Assembly: GCA_963693085.1 (NCBI GenBank)
Contig: OY856410.1
Span: 886,504,335 to 886,568,334, forward strand
Direction: 5' to 3'
Length of the DNA: 64,000 nt
DNA from: Alisma plantago-aquatica
Lineage: Eukaryota > Streptophyta > Magnoliopsida > Alismatales > Alismataceae
A program made the position numbers and the translations under genes. Numbering within the stretch: position 1 is the first letter of the stretch; the number at the start of each line of letters is the position of its first letter. Shown here piece after piece: positions 25,541 to 36,965 of this stretch. Under the pieces are notes generated by a model. It was not told the origin of the DNA, ran no database searches, and saw only the letters and a program-made list of their open reading frames with translations.

Positions 25541-27230
25541 GGGGCGCCGATCTCAGCTATGAAAGGAGGGACTGTATTTCATTTCTCTTTACACCTTCAG
25601 AGTTGGAGATGCATAAACAACACTTCTACGACCACTACTGGAGTACGGACCACTTTGGAGGCTACCCGCATTTCTGCCACCACCGCAGTAGAGGGTATCA
25701 TTGTTCCACCTTCTAAGGTTGTTTTTTACTATGAGGCCATAGTTGAATTCAAGCTTAAGGGGGGAGATGGAACAGTTTCTATCTTAGTCTTTATTTTTAT
25801 TTTCTTTTGTTTTAGTATTTTCTAGTTTTTATTTTTTACATATTTCTAAGATCCACATCTATCTAGTGTAATCCATGGATGTCTAATTTTAAATGTGTGT
25901 CATCTGTTTTCATATGGGAAAGTTGAAATTTGAGCATTAATTTGAAAAAAAAATCAAGTAATTGTAAGCTTGCTTTGTTTGAATTTGAACACTTAACTTA
26001 TGAAAACAATGGGGTAGGTCATTTTAAAACATATGATCATAATTGTACATCCGGATGATTCAAGAAATGTGGACGGTTTAGATGTTGAGTCTAAACTAAC
26101 CAAATGGTAATGGGACCTTAATCATAAGTGAGAGAGAGCAACCCCTTGATTTAGTGGTCACAAGTCAGTAAGGAGGGACATACAGTATCTTTCGATGGTT
26201 CTATCAATTAGTCTTATGATCTATCCACCGCAATGTCATTCACACTCCACATAAGAACTGTGAGCACATTACTATCTCTCACTCAGTGATTGCATTCCAT
26301 GTATATAGGTCTTGCATTACAGTTATTCTTTCATGGTTTGCATAAAAAAAAGTAGAAAATAGTTTTACATACACATTATCTTTATGTGCATGTCATGGTA
26401 GTTGCATAATTGACATGATGTAGTTGCATTTGTATCTTTTGAGTGTACAATACATCATGTGTCTATTGTTTTTTTTAAAATATTAAAGGTGTTGAACTTG
26501 TTCCATACCCTCCAAAAAGAATACATCAATTGTACAAGTTATGTAAGAGCAAGAATGCCCAACAAATAACTCATTATCATTTATGAAAATGAGGGCTTTT
26601 ATATAAATATATATGTATATATATATATATATATGTTGAAAGAAAGAGGGAGAAAGGAACATGTTCTCACCTGAGAATTTAGAAGAATAAGCACATGGTG
26701 TAGTTTTCTTAGATATTCCATCTCACCTTGAGATGGAATGATAGTACATGCATCATTTCACCAAAAATGTAGCATTAGGACATTTTCATTTGCATTTTGC
26801 ATCATGATAGGTCATTAATTTTTATATTGCATGATTAATTGTTTTATGCTTTCTGTTCTTCCATAGCCGCCCATTCCATCCACCCATTGCTCAAAATGGT
26901 AGGCCACCCGTGATTATCTCCTCATCCATGTATATCAGGAGATCTGCTTTCATGTAGATGGTAGTTAGGAAATGAGCAATGTAGATAGGAGATCACAAGA
27001 TGCACCAAGCCTGAACCGGAGGAATTTATTATATCAACTGCCTTATTTAATAGTGTTCATTGGTCTTGAGGTGGGCATTTCTCATGAATGATTGTTGTCA
27101 CCTTTAGGGTAGTTACCGTTTCATGGTCAGTGAGGGTCGGCATGTGCATGTCAGATGGGAATCATACAGTGATGCCATTTATGCTATTATGTTCTTTAGT
27201 TGACCCTCGCAATTCTATTCTACAGTTTTG
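25541..27230. other. B non-coding 3' region
   Basis: No coding motif. A second purine tract (AAGCTTAAGGGGGGAGATGG, 25751-25770) resembles a PPT but has no LTR after it. An AT run occupies 26600-26634. The 88- and 73-codon frames near 25495-25825 overlap the motif array and look like chance. Confidence 0.6.
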
Positions 27231-27246
27231 TGCTCGAGGACGAGCA
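27231..27246 (+). promoter_or_regulatory. Stem-AGGA-stem hairpin before the B polypurine tract
   Basis: TGCTCG-AGGA-CGAGCA: six base pairs closed by an AGGA loop, ending 21 bases before the 3' LTR. E has a hairpin with the same loop and place but different stem bases. Confidence 0.65.
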
Positions 27247-27252
27247 AAGATC

Positions 27253-27267
27253 TAGCTTAGGGGAGTT
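27253..27267 (+). promoter_or_regulatory. B polypurine tract
   Basis: The AGCTTAGGGGAG-rich stretch touches the 3' LTR start TGATGTGAGG at 27268. Confidence 0.8.
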
Positions 27268-28858
27268 TGATGTGAGGATTTTGAGTCACTTTTATAGGCT
27301 AATTTCATATGTGCTTTGTGTGATTATTGGTCATTTTCATGGTTAATATTGCATGATTCAGTTCCTTCAGCCTATAATCTCATTATGTATCAAATTTACC
27401 TTGTTTTATCTCATTTGGTATGAATGATCATATTTATCAAAGTTGATTTGAGTTTATCTTTGATTTTCAGGCAAAACGGATATATACAGTTGTCGATACC
27501 ATTGACGGTTGTTGATAGTATCGATAGGGCCACAGGGAGGTAGTCGTAAAAGAGAAAAATGAGTTGATACCATCGACCCAGAAGTCGATGGTAGCGAGAT
27601 AGCTTCAGCGAGTCAGATTTCTACAAGTTGATACTATCGACTCCGTCTCAGTAGAATCAGCTTAAGTGTTAGATTCCACAGAAAAGTGACGCCTAAGGTG
27701 TCGATACCATCAACACAGAAGTCGATGGTATCGAGATCATGTCAGAGAAAACCTAGGAAAGTGAAGGATCTCCGGTATCTGGGTGGGTCGATACCATCGA
27801 CCCGCGTCGATGGTATCAATGCCATCATATCAGGTTAATTTACAGTTCGAGTCTAATCGTATGGTGGTGATGTTTTGGCAGACTAAAGTGGTGCTTATAC
27901 CTAAAAATGGCGGCTCTAAGCCAGGGTCATGTCATTAGCTGCTGCACAAGTCTCGAGGAGAAGAAAGGAGCAAGAACAGAGCCAGAGCTACACATCGATC
28001 GTTCCGGAGGCTGTAGAAAGAGTTTTCCACCACCGAAAGGTTGTTGAACGCTCATCCCACACCGAGGAGCGCCTGGATCTTCTCCTTTCAGGGGTTACTT
28101 CACATCTATTCACGTTTTCTCCATGTTTTCTCTTTCCTTCACCACATTTTCTATTGAGATGAACAGGTGGGGCTAATCCCCTTTGTCTTTAGGACTGAGA
28201 GTAGCCCAGGTGATTGTTGTATGACAATTTTAACATAGTTTATCATAATTTGTCTCTAAAAATTCATGGTATGCTATCATTTTCTCTATTATATCATTGT
28301 GCTTGATCATCATAGTGATAATCCAATACCTTTAATTGGTTTTGACAAAGAATTAATGGTTGAAAAGAAATGATAATCACATTAATAAATAAATTCCTTG
28401 GAAAAGGTGATGTACGATTAATGGTGGGAACCTTTAGACCTAATTTTCATGCACCTTATCTAAGGCATAGGTTATTACTGACGTGGAACCAACTTAGGTT
28501 AAGGTAGTGAATTGTATTGCAGAAGTGAGCTATTCTAATTCCAGGCCACTACCCGAATTAGGAGACATTTCATGATAACTGTGTAGAACTTAGTGCAACG
28601 AGAACCCGTGGTGAAACCGCAATCCTAAATATTCCATTGAAATGGATTGAACCAACCATTTAATCGACCGTTCTTCTTTCTTTTGTTTAATTTTCTTTTT
28701 CAAAACAATCCTCAATTTTTAAAACTAGTTTAGTTGATCGTGAGTAGTTAGTAGTAGTTTACCGATAATTTTGTTTCCCTGAGTTCGACTCGGGCCTCAC
28801 AAGGCCCATATTACATTGATGTGTGCACTTGCGTTATACGCACGGTAAAATCGTGTCA
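27268..28858 (+). repeat. B 3' LTR
   Basis: Full-length, 1591 bp, TG...CA. It matches the split 5' LTR. One CGATAC site pair seen in the 5' copy near 10052 is reduced to a single site near 27625, showing site turnover between the two LTRs. Confidence 0.9.
27490..27825. repeat. CGATAC hairpin array in B 3' LTR
   Basis: Sites near 27492, 27563, 27626, 27700 and 27787. All but the one at 27626 have an inverted partner. The site at 27787 (GTCGATACCATCGAC-CC-GCGTCGATGGTATC) is fuller than its 5' LTR counterpart. Confidence 0.8.
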
Positions 28859-29994
28859 ATATCTAATATACGATAAGAACATAAGGTGTACACATTCACA
28901 AAACATCTACAAAATGTTCCCCAAGGAACCAAGTGTACAGGGACGACTCTAGGACTCTATCAACATAGACAACCAACATCATTTCCAACCTTATCAGCTA
29001 TGTCTCCTCTTGTTGCTGCTCAACCTCTTCTGCATGATCTCTACCTCCTTGTACTCGTCCACCTAAAAAATGGTTGTTAACCAATGGGAGTGAGACAAAC
29101 AGTCCTAGCGAGAGATATAACTCTTTGGCAATTCTATTATTATCACAGATAAGATAAACTGAGCAGCAATATAAATAACAGGAAGAACAATTACTAATGA
29201 ATGATGAAACATCTTAATAATTTAAAAGGAATATGAAGAACATTTATATTCTCTATCAATGACATTGTATAAAGATCAAGCAAGGCCTCAACCAATGTTT
29301 TTGTATTTGATCCTATACAATGATGCCATAGTTGATTACATATTCATTATGCCTTGAGGATTTGAATTGTGCTATCCAAATCCAACTAACCACTATACAA
29401 ATGTATAATTGAGTCAGTGTTATACAAGGTCTAATGGAAGAGATGCAATCTACAACCTCACCTTCCTCAGTTAGCATGAGTAAACATGTAATGACATCAT
29501 GAGTCATTTGCTTCCAGGGACATTTTAGTCTGATTGTGCATATTTAGCCCACCTTGTTACAGGTCATGGTGCTAGAGAAACTGAGATATAGCTTATAGAA
29601 GTGTTCTTTAAATGTCAGTCATGTGATACAATTCTAGGTATGACTTATAGTCAATCCTATGATACAATTCCATGTGTGACTTACAACCAATCATTTGATA
29701 CATTTATTTTTAGGATACAAGGTGGTATTCCAACTTGCATGCCGCATATTCAACAATATGCGTTCTGAGTTAAACTCATTTCACCATTTAGCAAATGACA
29801 TTGAATGGATCTACGACACATGTCAACTACACTATTAGATTTCACTTGATTATTTAGATCAATTTAAACATCTTTAAGCATCAATCAAGTTACAACATAT
29901 AATCTCTAAATACGATGTACATAAACAGGGTATGTCTCATCACCAGAACATATCAAATCACATCATTTCTTTATGCCTATTATCACTTATGTGC

Positions 29995-30073
29995 CCATCT
30001 CAAGGACCAATGTCCATCACAAGGACCACATGTCCATCACAAGGACAACTTGCCCATCACAAAGACCACATAC
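29995..30073. repeat. Four-copy 20-bp minisatellite in F LTR
   Basis: Units of the form CCATCACAAGGACCACATGT, four in this LTR against about three in the other LTR (54712-54780). Confidence 0.75.
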
Positions 30074-30504
30074 CCATAACATCATAACCACCATAGCTCA
30101 TACATGGCTATGTTCATCAATTAGTAACACATGCATGGTTAGAAACTGACAATAAGAAGGCAAAACATCATCATCCCATCGAACTCATGCCATACATTCA
30201 CATCATACACTTTACATTATAACAAGTAGGGTTTCACTTTACCTGATTAGGGTTTATAAGCATGGATCATCAACCACCCTTTTATTATTACTTTCATCAT
30301 AATGGAAGCATGTTTCTCATTATTATTATAAAACATGGTATGTGGTTTCGAACATAACCTTCACATCATATGTACAACTTTTCCATTGGATATCACATCT
30401 TCACCATTAAACACCAACATCATCATGGTATGTCACCACCATCACCATAGAGTATTACATCACATCATGTAACCCTAGCACCAACAAGATGCATCACTAC
30501 ACCA

Positions 30505-30735
30505 CATAGGGGTGTCGGTTAGGGTTAGGGTTAGGGTATCGGCCATCACACTAAAGTAGTGTATCAGCCAACACACTAAGATAGGGTATCGGTAAGGATT
30601 AGGGTATCGGCCACCACACTAAAGTAGTGTATCAGCCACCACATTAAGATAGGGTATCGGTTAGGGTTAGGGTATTAGACAACACACTAAAGTAGTGTAT
30701 CGGCCACCACAATAAGATAGGGTATCGGTTAACTC
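30505..30735. repeat. GGGTATCGG minisatellite in F LTR
   Basis: Alternating blocks of TAGGGTATCGG and CACACTAAAGTAGTGTATCGGCCACCAC, repeated about three times with changes. A run of GGGTTAGGGTTAGGG sits at the start. The right-hand LTR has a shorter version (55203-55375). Confidence 0.75.
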
Positions 30736-32092
30736 TAGATATCAAGCAAACAACCTAGGTAGGGTATCGACCCACCAATCTCAAAGATGAATATTAGTTT
30801 ATTACAAAGATATTGGTTCATCACAAAAGATATTGGTTCATTACCACCTTGTATCAGGCACAACGCCTCAATGAGAGTGTGTCGGCCAAGGCACAACAAA
30901 GGATATTGGTTTCACTATCCTTTAGGGTATCGTCCTACCCACTCAATTAGGGTATCAACCATTAGGGTTGGTTGCTTCGGTTATGCATATTGGATTAGTG
31001 TTACCCCGGTCAAATTCTACACTTAACTAGAAGCATGGAGGCTCAACACTCTTCCCACCCAAGGCATCACGATATCATGACAAGCCACATCATGTCAATC
31101 TAGTCAAGGCATGTCGGGTTGCAAGCATATCGCTCAGCTTACCATATCGATTTGCAAGGAGCAACTCATCTCAGTTTAGTCATCTTCTACCTTAAGATGA
31201 TGATACTACCAAGGCAAAGAAAGGAGTGTTTCATGGAAAAAACTTAACATATTTCTAATTTCAAAATAGAATGGAAGGCTACCAAGAAAAAGCTACTAAC
31301 ATGCAAGCAAAACAAGATAAGAGCAACTAGCAAGATAACAATTAGAAAGGTGATAATAACAAAGTAGGGTTAGAGTTATATAACCCGCCTCAAGAACAAG
31401 GACCAAGCTTTAAGCTCCAAGGTCAAGATCCAAGCTTCCCAAGCTCAAGGTAGAAGAATATCCTCCTAGTTCAACCTCCACAACACCTCCAAGAAGGTAT
31501 ACAGGACCATGGTCAAGAAAGAAACTGTAAGGACCCTGACCTCCATTTTGGGCTTACCTTATTTGTTTTGCTTAAACCCTGTGCTTGGTTGCTTGCTAAT
31601 CACCTTTAGTGGTGATTAGGGTTTTCTTGTGTTTTGTTGAGAGTTGGAGGTGCTACTTGCAAAATAACCTAGGTTAGGGTTGAAGAACAAGTTTGTCACC
31701 TTGAGAGATGTCTTTCTCTCTCTTTTCTTCCCCTAAGTTGAAGAGGAAGGTTTGGACTCGTGCCTTGAGTTGTCTTGGGCTTGGTTGAGCTCTTTTGGCC
31801 TTGTTTTCCCTTGTTTGGGTCTTTCCTTGCCTAGTTGAACCTTGTATCAGGAAGGAGGGTTTTGTGTCGCCCATGGGGTGTATCGGGCATGGAGGTGGAG
31901 AGTGTCGGCCATGGAGCATCTTTGACCCCTTGACCTCATTTGTGTCACCACTAGTGGACACTTGGTGCATAGTACTTGCATGTGGCAATAGCCTTGGACA
32001 TGTGTATAAGGTGAGATAAGGAGGTGGCATTGCCCTTGGACAAGTGTCCCTAGGTGGGAAACACATTGCCTCATTTTCTCCTCCATCCTCTT

Positions 32093-32103
32093 CTATATAT
32101 ACA
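32093..32103 (+). promoter_or_regulatory. TATA box of D LTR
   Basis: CTATATATACA about 570 bases into the LTR. F's LTR has a TATATATAC box at a similar relative place. Confidence 0.5.
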
Positions 32104-32461
32104 TCTCCTTCTACTTCCTTAGGATCCCTTTTAGCTCTTTGTTGCTCCTCTCTTTCTTGGTGCACGATACACCTTCTCTTTGGTGTGTTTGGTGGCCGAA
32201 ACACAGCTTGGTGGAGCTAGTTAGTGGCTGATCCTCTTCTTGAAGTCTTCTTCTTCTTCCTCTAGTTTGGTGGATGAACCATAAGTGGTGTGCTTGGAGC
32301 TTTGGAGCTTGAGGAGTTTCCTTAAGGTGGGTTGCATAACTTCTAGCCCTAGCTATTCTACCTTCTTTATGTTGCATGATTCATATATGTTGATGATCGC
32401 CATAGCATGTTATGTTTCTTGCTCTAGTACATGTTGTTGATCTTGTGGATATAGTGAGCAT

Positions 32462-32488
32462 GATGTTGTTGATGTTGTTGATGTTGTT
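32462..32488 (+). repeat. Three-copy GATGTTGTT microsatellite
   Basis: Three perfect 9-bp units followed by a partial fourth. Confidence 0.85.
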
Positions 32489-32544
32489 GATGGTTTATGT
32501 GCCTTTGGATCTAGTTGGCCAAACCATAGTTTAGGGTTTCTTTT

Positions 32545-32805
32545 GGAGCAATACCCCTTTCTCTCCTTGGTTTTTGAGAAGTGAGTTTGAGCTCTAATAA
32601 TGTGGGCAATACCCCTCTCTCGTTTAAGTTGAGAGGTGAGTCTACATTCTAGTTGCTTGGGCAACACCCTCCTCTCACCATGGATTTGAGAGGTGAGCTC
32701 TTGCATATGTGATGACCTAAGTTGAGGTTGATCCTTGTGGCTGTCCAATTTGTGATAGAGGTTGTGCAAAACCCCTCTCTCTTGGGTGTTGAGAGGTGAG
32801 CCGAT
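32545..32805. repeat. Degenerate tandem repeat with CCTCTC...GAGAGGTGAG arms in D
   Basis: Four units of roughly 60-75 bases, each with a GCAATACCCCTCTCTC-like arm and a GAGAGGTGAG arm about 15-20 bases later. The two arms can pair, so the block can fold into a row of hairpins. Confidence 0.65.
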
Positions 32806-33344
32806 CTTCTTGATCAGTTAGGGTTTGATTCCCTTGTGCTTGAGGTTGAAGACGACCTTGTAGAGTTGTGCTTTGCATGTTATGAACTTGGAGTAGTGTT
32901 GCCTGATAGCCTCTTGTCTAGGGTTTTACCCTTGGCCGATACACCTAGTTGAGATGGTTGGTTTGGTGCCTGATATGGTGGTATAGAGAAACCCTAGTAG
33001 ATTCCTTTAGTGATGGCCGATATGAGAAGTTTGACTTAGATGAACGATGTGGCCTTCTTGATCTAAGTGGTGTTGTTCCCTTGGCCAATATGGAGTGTTG
33101 CCCTTGTTGACCGATTGATAACACCAAATTTTGTGATGTTTTTTGCCCTTATTTCGTTATCAAAACTGCCCTTTTTAACTGTTTTCCTCTTCTTTTTGTC
33201 ATTTTTTGAATAAACAGGCCACGATATGCTATTAACTCAATTTTATCATCTTTTGCAGAGTTTTCCTCATTTTTCAACTCATTTATTTGCAAAAAGGCCC
33301 GTCCCGGCCCACAAACATGTTCCACCTGCATCTGCCTCCTTACC

Positions 33345-34115
33345 AACCAGTCGGCCGATACACTTGCTATCCGACACAGGGCAGCACGATACACTGTCGC
33401 CCGAGAGGATGTTGCGCAAGAGGGAGCGGACAAGCGATACACCATTTACCCGATAGGGAGCCGGACTCGCCATGATAGCTAAAGCATGTCGCGTGATATA
33501 GACCACCCACCGGTAGGTGCCACTCCTCACGATGACCGACACACTCCCAGCCCGACACCCTTGTGCCAGGCGACACGCATATCGGGCATCCTTGAAGTCG
33601 CAATAATGGAGCTGAAGGAGGACATGTGGCGTCCGGAAAACCACATCCTCTCCCAACCGCTGCCTATAAATAGAAGCTACACGACTCGGATGGGACGGGT
33701 CAGAATCTCTCGAAAGCCAACTTGGGAAAGCATCTGCAGCTAGCGTGTCGTGCCTCAGAGGTGTACCGGGCGATACTAGGTGAGCACTTCCCGACCCGTG
33801 AGGGAGGGAATGGTTCACTTAGGATCGGCCCCGGGCACCGCTGCAGGTTGGTATTGGGAAACAAGGACACCCGACATGAGTACCCGATACCTTCAGCCAA
33901 ACTCCGGCCCGACACAATATCAAGCCCGATACGTTTCACCAGTGACGGCGTGTCGCCCGAGAGGGTGCCGCCTGACACGATCGTATCGGGCATGAGCGCC
34001 CTGCACGATACGTCCGCCCGTCAAAAGCGTGTCGCCCGAGAGGGTGTGCCGCTCGACACGGGCGTATCAGGCAAGGCTCCCGCCTGGTATCGGGCTGGAG
34101 GGATCTAGGGGCCTG
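33345..34115. repeat. GTATCGGGC / GCCCGATAC word array in E 5' LTR
   Basis: About twenty words of the type (G)TRTCGGGC or its complement GCCCGAYA, in both orientations. Related forms GTGTCGCCCGAGAGGGTG recur at 33945 and 34029. The array is repeated in the 3' LTR and, separately, at 37215-38085. Confidence 0.75.
33664..33672 (+). promoter_or_regulatory. TATA box of E LTR
   Basis: CTATAAATA inside the word array, conserved in the 3' LTR at about 43811. Confidence 0.6.
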
Positions 34116-34938
34116 TCGCCCTTCTAAATCAAGAAGGCGACATTTATCTTTACTTATTTCAGTCATTTACTTTCTTTACTTATGCAATGTAACCAAACCC
34201 TTTTTATGCTAATGGAATTAGAAGAGTTTTAATTATCTGCTGCTTTATGTTTGGTACCTTTTGTTGGATGATTGTTTTGTTTAACATCCGAACTCTAGCT
34301 TGTACGCTTGGATCGCGTTTCGACTAGCTACTGAATCGTGTTTTCCCATTGCAACAGCCTCGAGAGAGGTGTTGTGGCTCTAGTGGTTGGTTCGATCTGG
34401 GAGTACGAGAGTGCCCAGGATCGGAGTTGCTTTAGTAACCTATCCACTCTAACTTAAGATCAGCAACCTCGAGAGAGGTGTTGATGCTTGGTTAGAGGTA
34501 CCCGCTTCAAGAGGAGGGGTACAGGATGTTTCTGTTGCCGCTTGTTTTACTAAAGCTTTCTCCTTCATTCCTTACTAAAGTAATAGTATTATCTCTCTGA
34601 TTCTGTTGCGCAAAAAACCCCTAAAAACTAATAAACCTTTAAAACCTTAATTTTCCTCGTAGCTCCAGTTGGAGATAGTTCTCTTTTGTTTTATCAATCT
34701 TAACATGTTGTTCCCTTGGGGAACTTTATCATCTCCTTACCCATACCGGAGTGTAATGTGTCGATTCTGCATTCCCAACACTACCACCCTTGTCCCTTTG
34801 TTCGACCTTGTATATCTACTTTGACCCCGTAAACAAAGTTGCGGGGGCCTAGAAAGTTTCGAGTTATAAATTTAAAAGTCTGACTACTTCAAATCCGCTC
34901 CATTTTTTCAAACGCGCGATTTAGGCCGGTCAACTTTT

Positions 34939-34955
34939 TGGCGCCGTTGCCAGGG
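34939..34955 (+). promoter_or_regulatory. E primer-binding site
   Basis: TGGCGCCGTTGCCAGGG, seven bases after the LTR, one change from the usual Athila/Tat-type site. Confidence 0.85.
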
Positions 34956-35181
34956 ACAAGCCAAAATAGTACTGTTGACGAACCCGAATCCACTAACTAC
35001 ACTCCAGTGCCTCAAGCTTAGAAATGAGCTTGACAGCATTCTCTTTTTCTTTTTTTATTATTTTAAACTGAAATGAGTAGTTCGTATTATTAATAACAGA
35101 TTTTCTAACTTGATTTTTACATGCTATTTAGGTACTCAGAAGGAAGGTGTTCTGCTCAATTGAGCACCAACATCATCAGAC

Positions 35182-36849
35182 ATGCCGCCTCGCGTTGAAC
35201 AACCTCTTTCAGAAGGTGAGCGACACACGAGAGCTAGACCTCACTTACCTCCACCTGAAGACAATGGCCGCTATGACGGAAATGATCAACCTGAGATCCA
35301 GAAACAGAGCAGTTCGAGGATGACCATCGCCATGATAGATGTTGTCATCACCAGAGGTGTAGGAGGAATCAAAATAATCAAGATCTGAACCAGGGAGGCA
35401 GTGACAGTGACGATTCCGATGAAGATGAAAAGACCCTAAGGGAGTTAGCTCCCACCAAGGCTAATAATTCCAGATGTCCTATCGTCGTCCCCAGATTCAA
35501 CGCCACCAACTTCGAGCTAAAACCATCAGTCATCTCCATGATCCATAACAAAAGCTTTAGAGGGAGTTCTAAGAATGATAATCCCTATCACCATTTAGAT
35601 GCCTTTAAAAACATCTGCGACACCATCAAGATGCGGGGAGTCCCCCAGGAGGTAATCTATTGCAAGGGTTTCATCTTTTCTTTGGAAGATAAGGCTCTAT
35701 CCTGGTATCTGGGGCTGCCACACCAAGCTCTTAATGGATGAAGTGCAATGGTGGATGCCTTTGTAAACAAGTTCTATCCTACTGAGAAGATCGTCCAGAA
35801 CAGACAAAGGATCACTTCTTTCATGCAAAAGCCAAACGAGAATCTCCATGATGCATGGGAGTGATATTAGGAATGTAAGAGGGACTGCCCTCATCACAAC
35901 TATAAGAAAGGATTCTTGATAACTACCTTCTACAATGGTCTAACGCCTGAGGAAAGGGTTTCACTAAATGCAATAGCAGGCAGTGACTTTCTGGGGAAGA
36001 AGCTGAGCAGATCCGAGAAGATCATCAAGAACATGGCCGAGTTGCAAGCTGGCACTGATTACGATAGATTAGACAGGGGACAAGCTAAGAAGGCTAGTAA
36101 AGGACCTTCTTTTGAATCCAAGGCTCTGGAGACTATCACCTCTCAGATCCAGAGGATAGCAACTAATGTAAAGTAGATGAAGGAGTCAAGTGGAAAGGGA
36201 AAGAAACAAATCGAAAAAGGTCATGAAGTGTGTCACCTGTGGAGAGGGTGGACACGGGGTAGATAACTGTATCTACACCCGAACTGACGAGTCGAGTGAA
36301 ACTGAATCTGAGGCTGAGAAGACTGAGAACGTCTCTTTTGTTAATTTTAAGAGGCCAGACCATCCTGGTTTCAGTTATGGCAACAAAGATGCAGTAGAAA
36401 ACTCGCATCAGCTACATAACTCCACCAAGCCACCTCAAGTTTTCGAGAAAAGAGGAGGATAGAGTCAATTCACCAGAACCACTCCTTTCTAGTCAAACAA
36501 GGGAAATTTCTAAGGACAAGGTAAGTACCAAGGTCGCCAAGCAACGAACACCAATCAAGGACAAGGTCAAGCCAAGGAACAGGGTCAAGACAAGGTTTCG
36601 AATCAACCGGACTTGGTTGGCCAGTTATTTGATTTTGTGAAAAGACAAGATACCATTAATAATCAGCTGGCGCAGAGTGCGCTTTCAAATTCAGGGGTTC
36701 TGAACTCAATGCAGGTCCAGATGGTGGATATGCAGACACATCAATGCCAAATTGATCAGCAGTTGGCCCAGATGGCCGAATTGATAAAGAATCCTTCGGG
36801 TAAAATACCCTCCAACACCGAACCTGCCAAAACAGCAGTGCTGAGATGA
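35182..36849 (+). pseudogene. E gag with CCHC knuckle, broken
   Basis: Starts MPPRVEQPLSEGE at 35182; a frameshift before about 35390 leads into an acidic linker. The capsid-type core follows in one frame (35538-36176): NPYHHLDAFKNICDTIKM, LEDKALSWYLGL, VDAFVNKFYP, CPHHNY, FYNGLTPEERVSL. Stops interrupt it at 35739 and near 35865. A shift then leads to the knuckle KCVTCGEGGHGVDNC (about 36230), a proper CX2CX4HX4C. The last part (36613-36849) is Gln/Asn-rich (QLAQMAELIKNPSGKIPSNTEP), the region that precedes protease in Tat/Athila polyproteins. No protease follows. Confidence 0.85.
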
Positions 36850-36965
36850 AAAGGACAGAGATCAACTTGCAAGATATGGACACTGCTGAAGGCGAAAGTG
36901 AAGGACCTGGAGTTGTCGAGCTGGCGACGCAGACTACAGCGCTCCTCGGGAGGCAGCCCAAGCTT
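36841..36965 (+). other. Likely pol-deletion scar in E
   Basis: The gag frame ends at 36847. Only about 100 bases later comes TCGGGAGGCAGCCCA (36946-36960), a variant of the word that follows pol in related plant elements and that B has at 25083. The segment between is too short for any pol domain. I infer removal of protease-to-integrase in one step. Confidence 0.5.

Larger units (their letters stand above)
9691..28858 (+). mobile_element. Element B: non-autonomous Tat/Athila-lineage LTR retrotransposon with gag and protease only
   Basis: Both LTRs begin TGATGTGAGG and end TGTCA. The target-site duplication is ATATC on both sides (9686-9690 and 28859-28863), a perfect 5-bp copy. After removing nested element C the element is about 7.9 kb. 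It has a TGGCATCGTTGTCGGGGAA primer site (the mutated TGGCGCCGTTGCC type), a gag, a retroviral-type aspartic protease with DSGAS, and then no RT, RNase H or integrase. The 3' part is non-coding and carries hairpin motif arrays. A purine tract precedes the 3' LTR. It probably depended on an autonomous relative for reverse transcription and integration. Confidence 0.85.
28859..31525 (-). repeat. F 3' LTR, piece 2
   Basis: Starts with B's right target-site copy ATATC and continues the F LTR, co-linear with 53570-55545 up to about 30893. From 30910 to 31525 it matches the right-hand LTR only as reverse complement (56300-56824). It ends at D's target site GAAAC. No genes. It holds two small tandem arrays. 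Confidence 0.85.
33116..34932 (+). repeat. E 5' LTR
   Basis: 1817 bp, pairs with 43272-45071 (1800 bp). The middle is packed with CGATAC/GTATCGGGC words. A 179-codon minus-strand frame (33279-33818) follows from the low stop content of this GC-rich array and has no motif. Confidence 0.9.

Noticed and set aside
30510..30540. GGGTTAGGGTTAGGG run resembling telomere repeat
   Set aside because: Only three short units, of TTAGGG rather than the usual plant TTTAGGG type, inside a GGGTATCGG minisatellite of the F LTR; not an interstitial telomere.
29995..30735. Regular repeats that might suggest a CRISPR array
   Set aside because: Plant nuclear DNA, tandem units without unique spacers, inside an LTR.
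31674..32204. 176-codon minus-strand frame
   Set aside because: Inside the D LTR and antisense to its promoter region; low-complexity composition and no motif.
33279..33818. 179-codon minus-strand frame
   Set aside because: Lies in the GC-rich word array of the E LTR, is repeated in shorter broken form in the 3' LTR, and has no protein motif.
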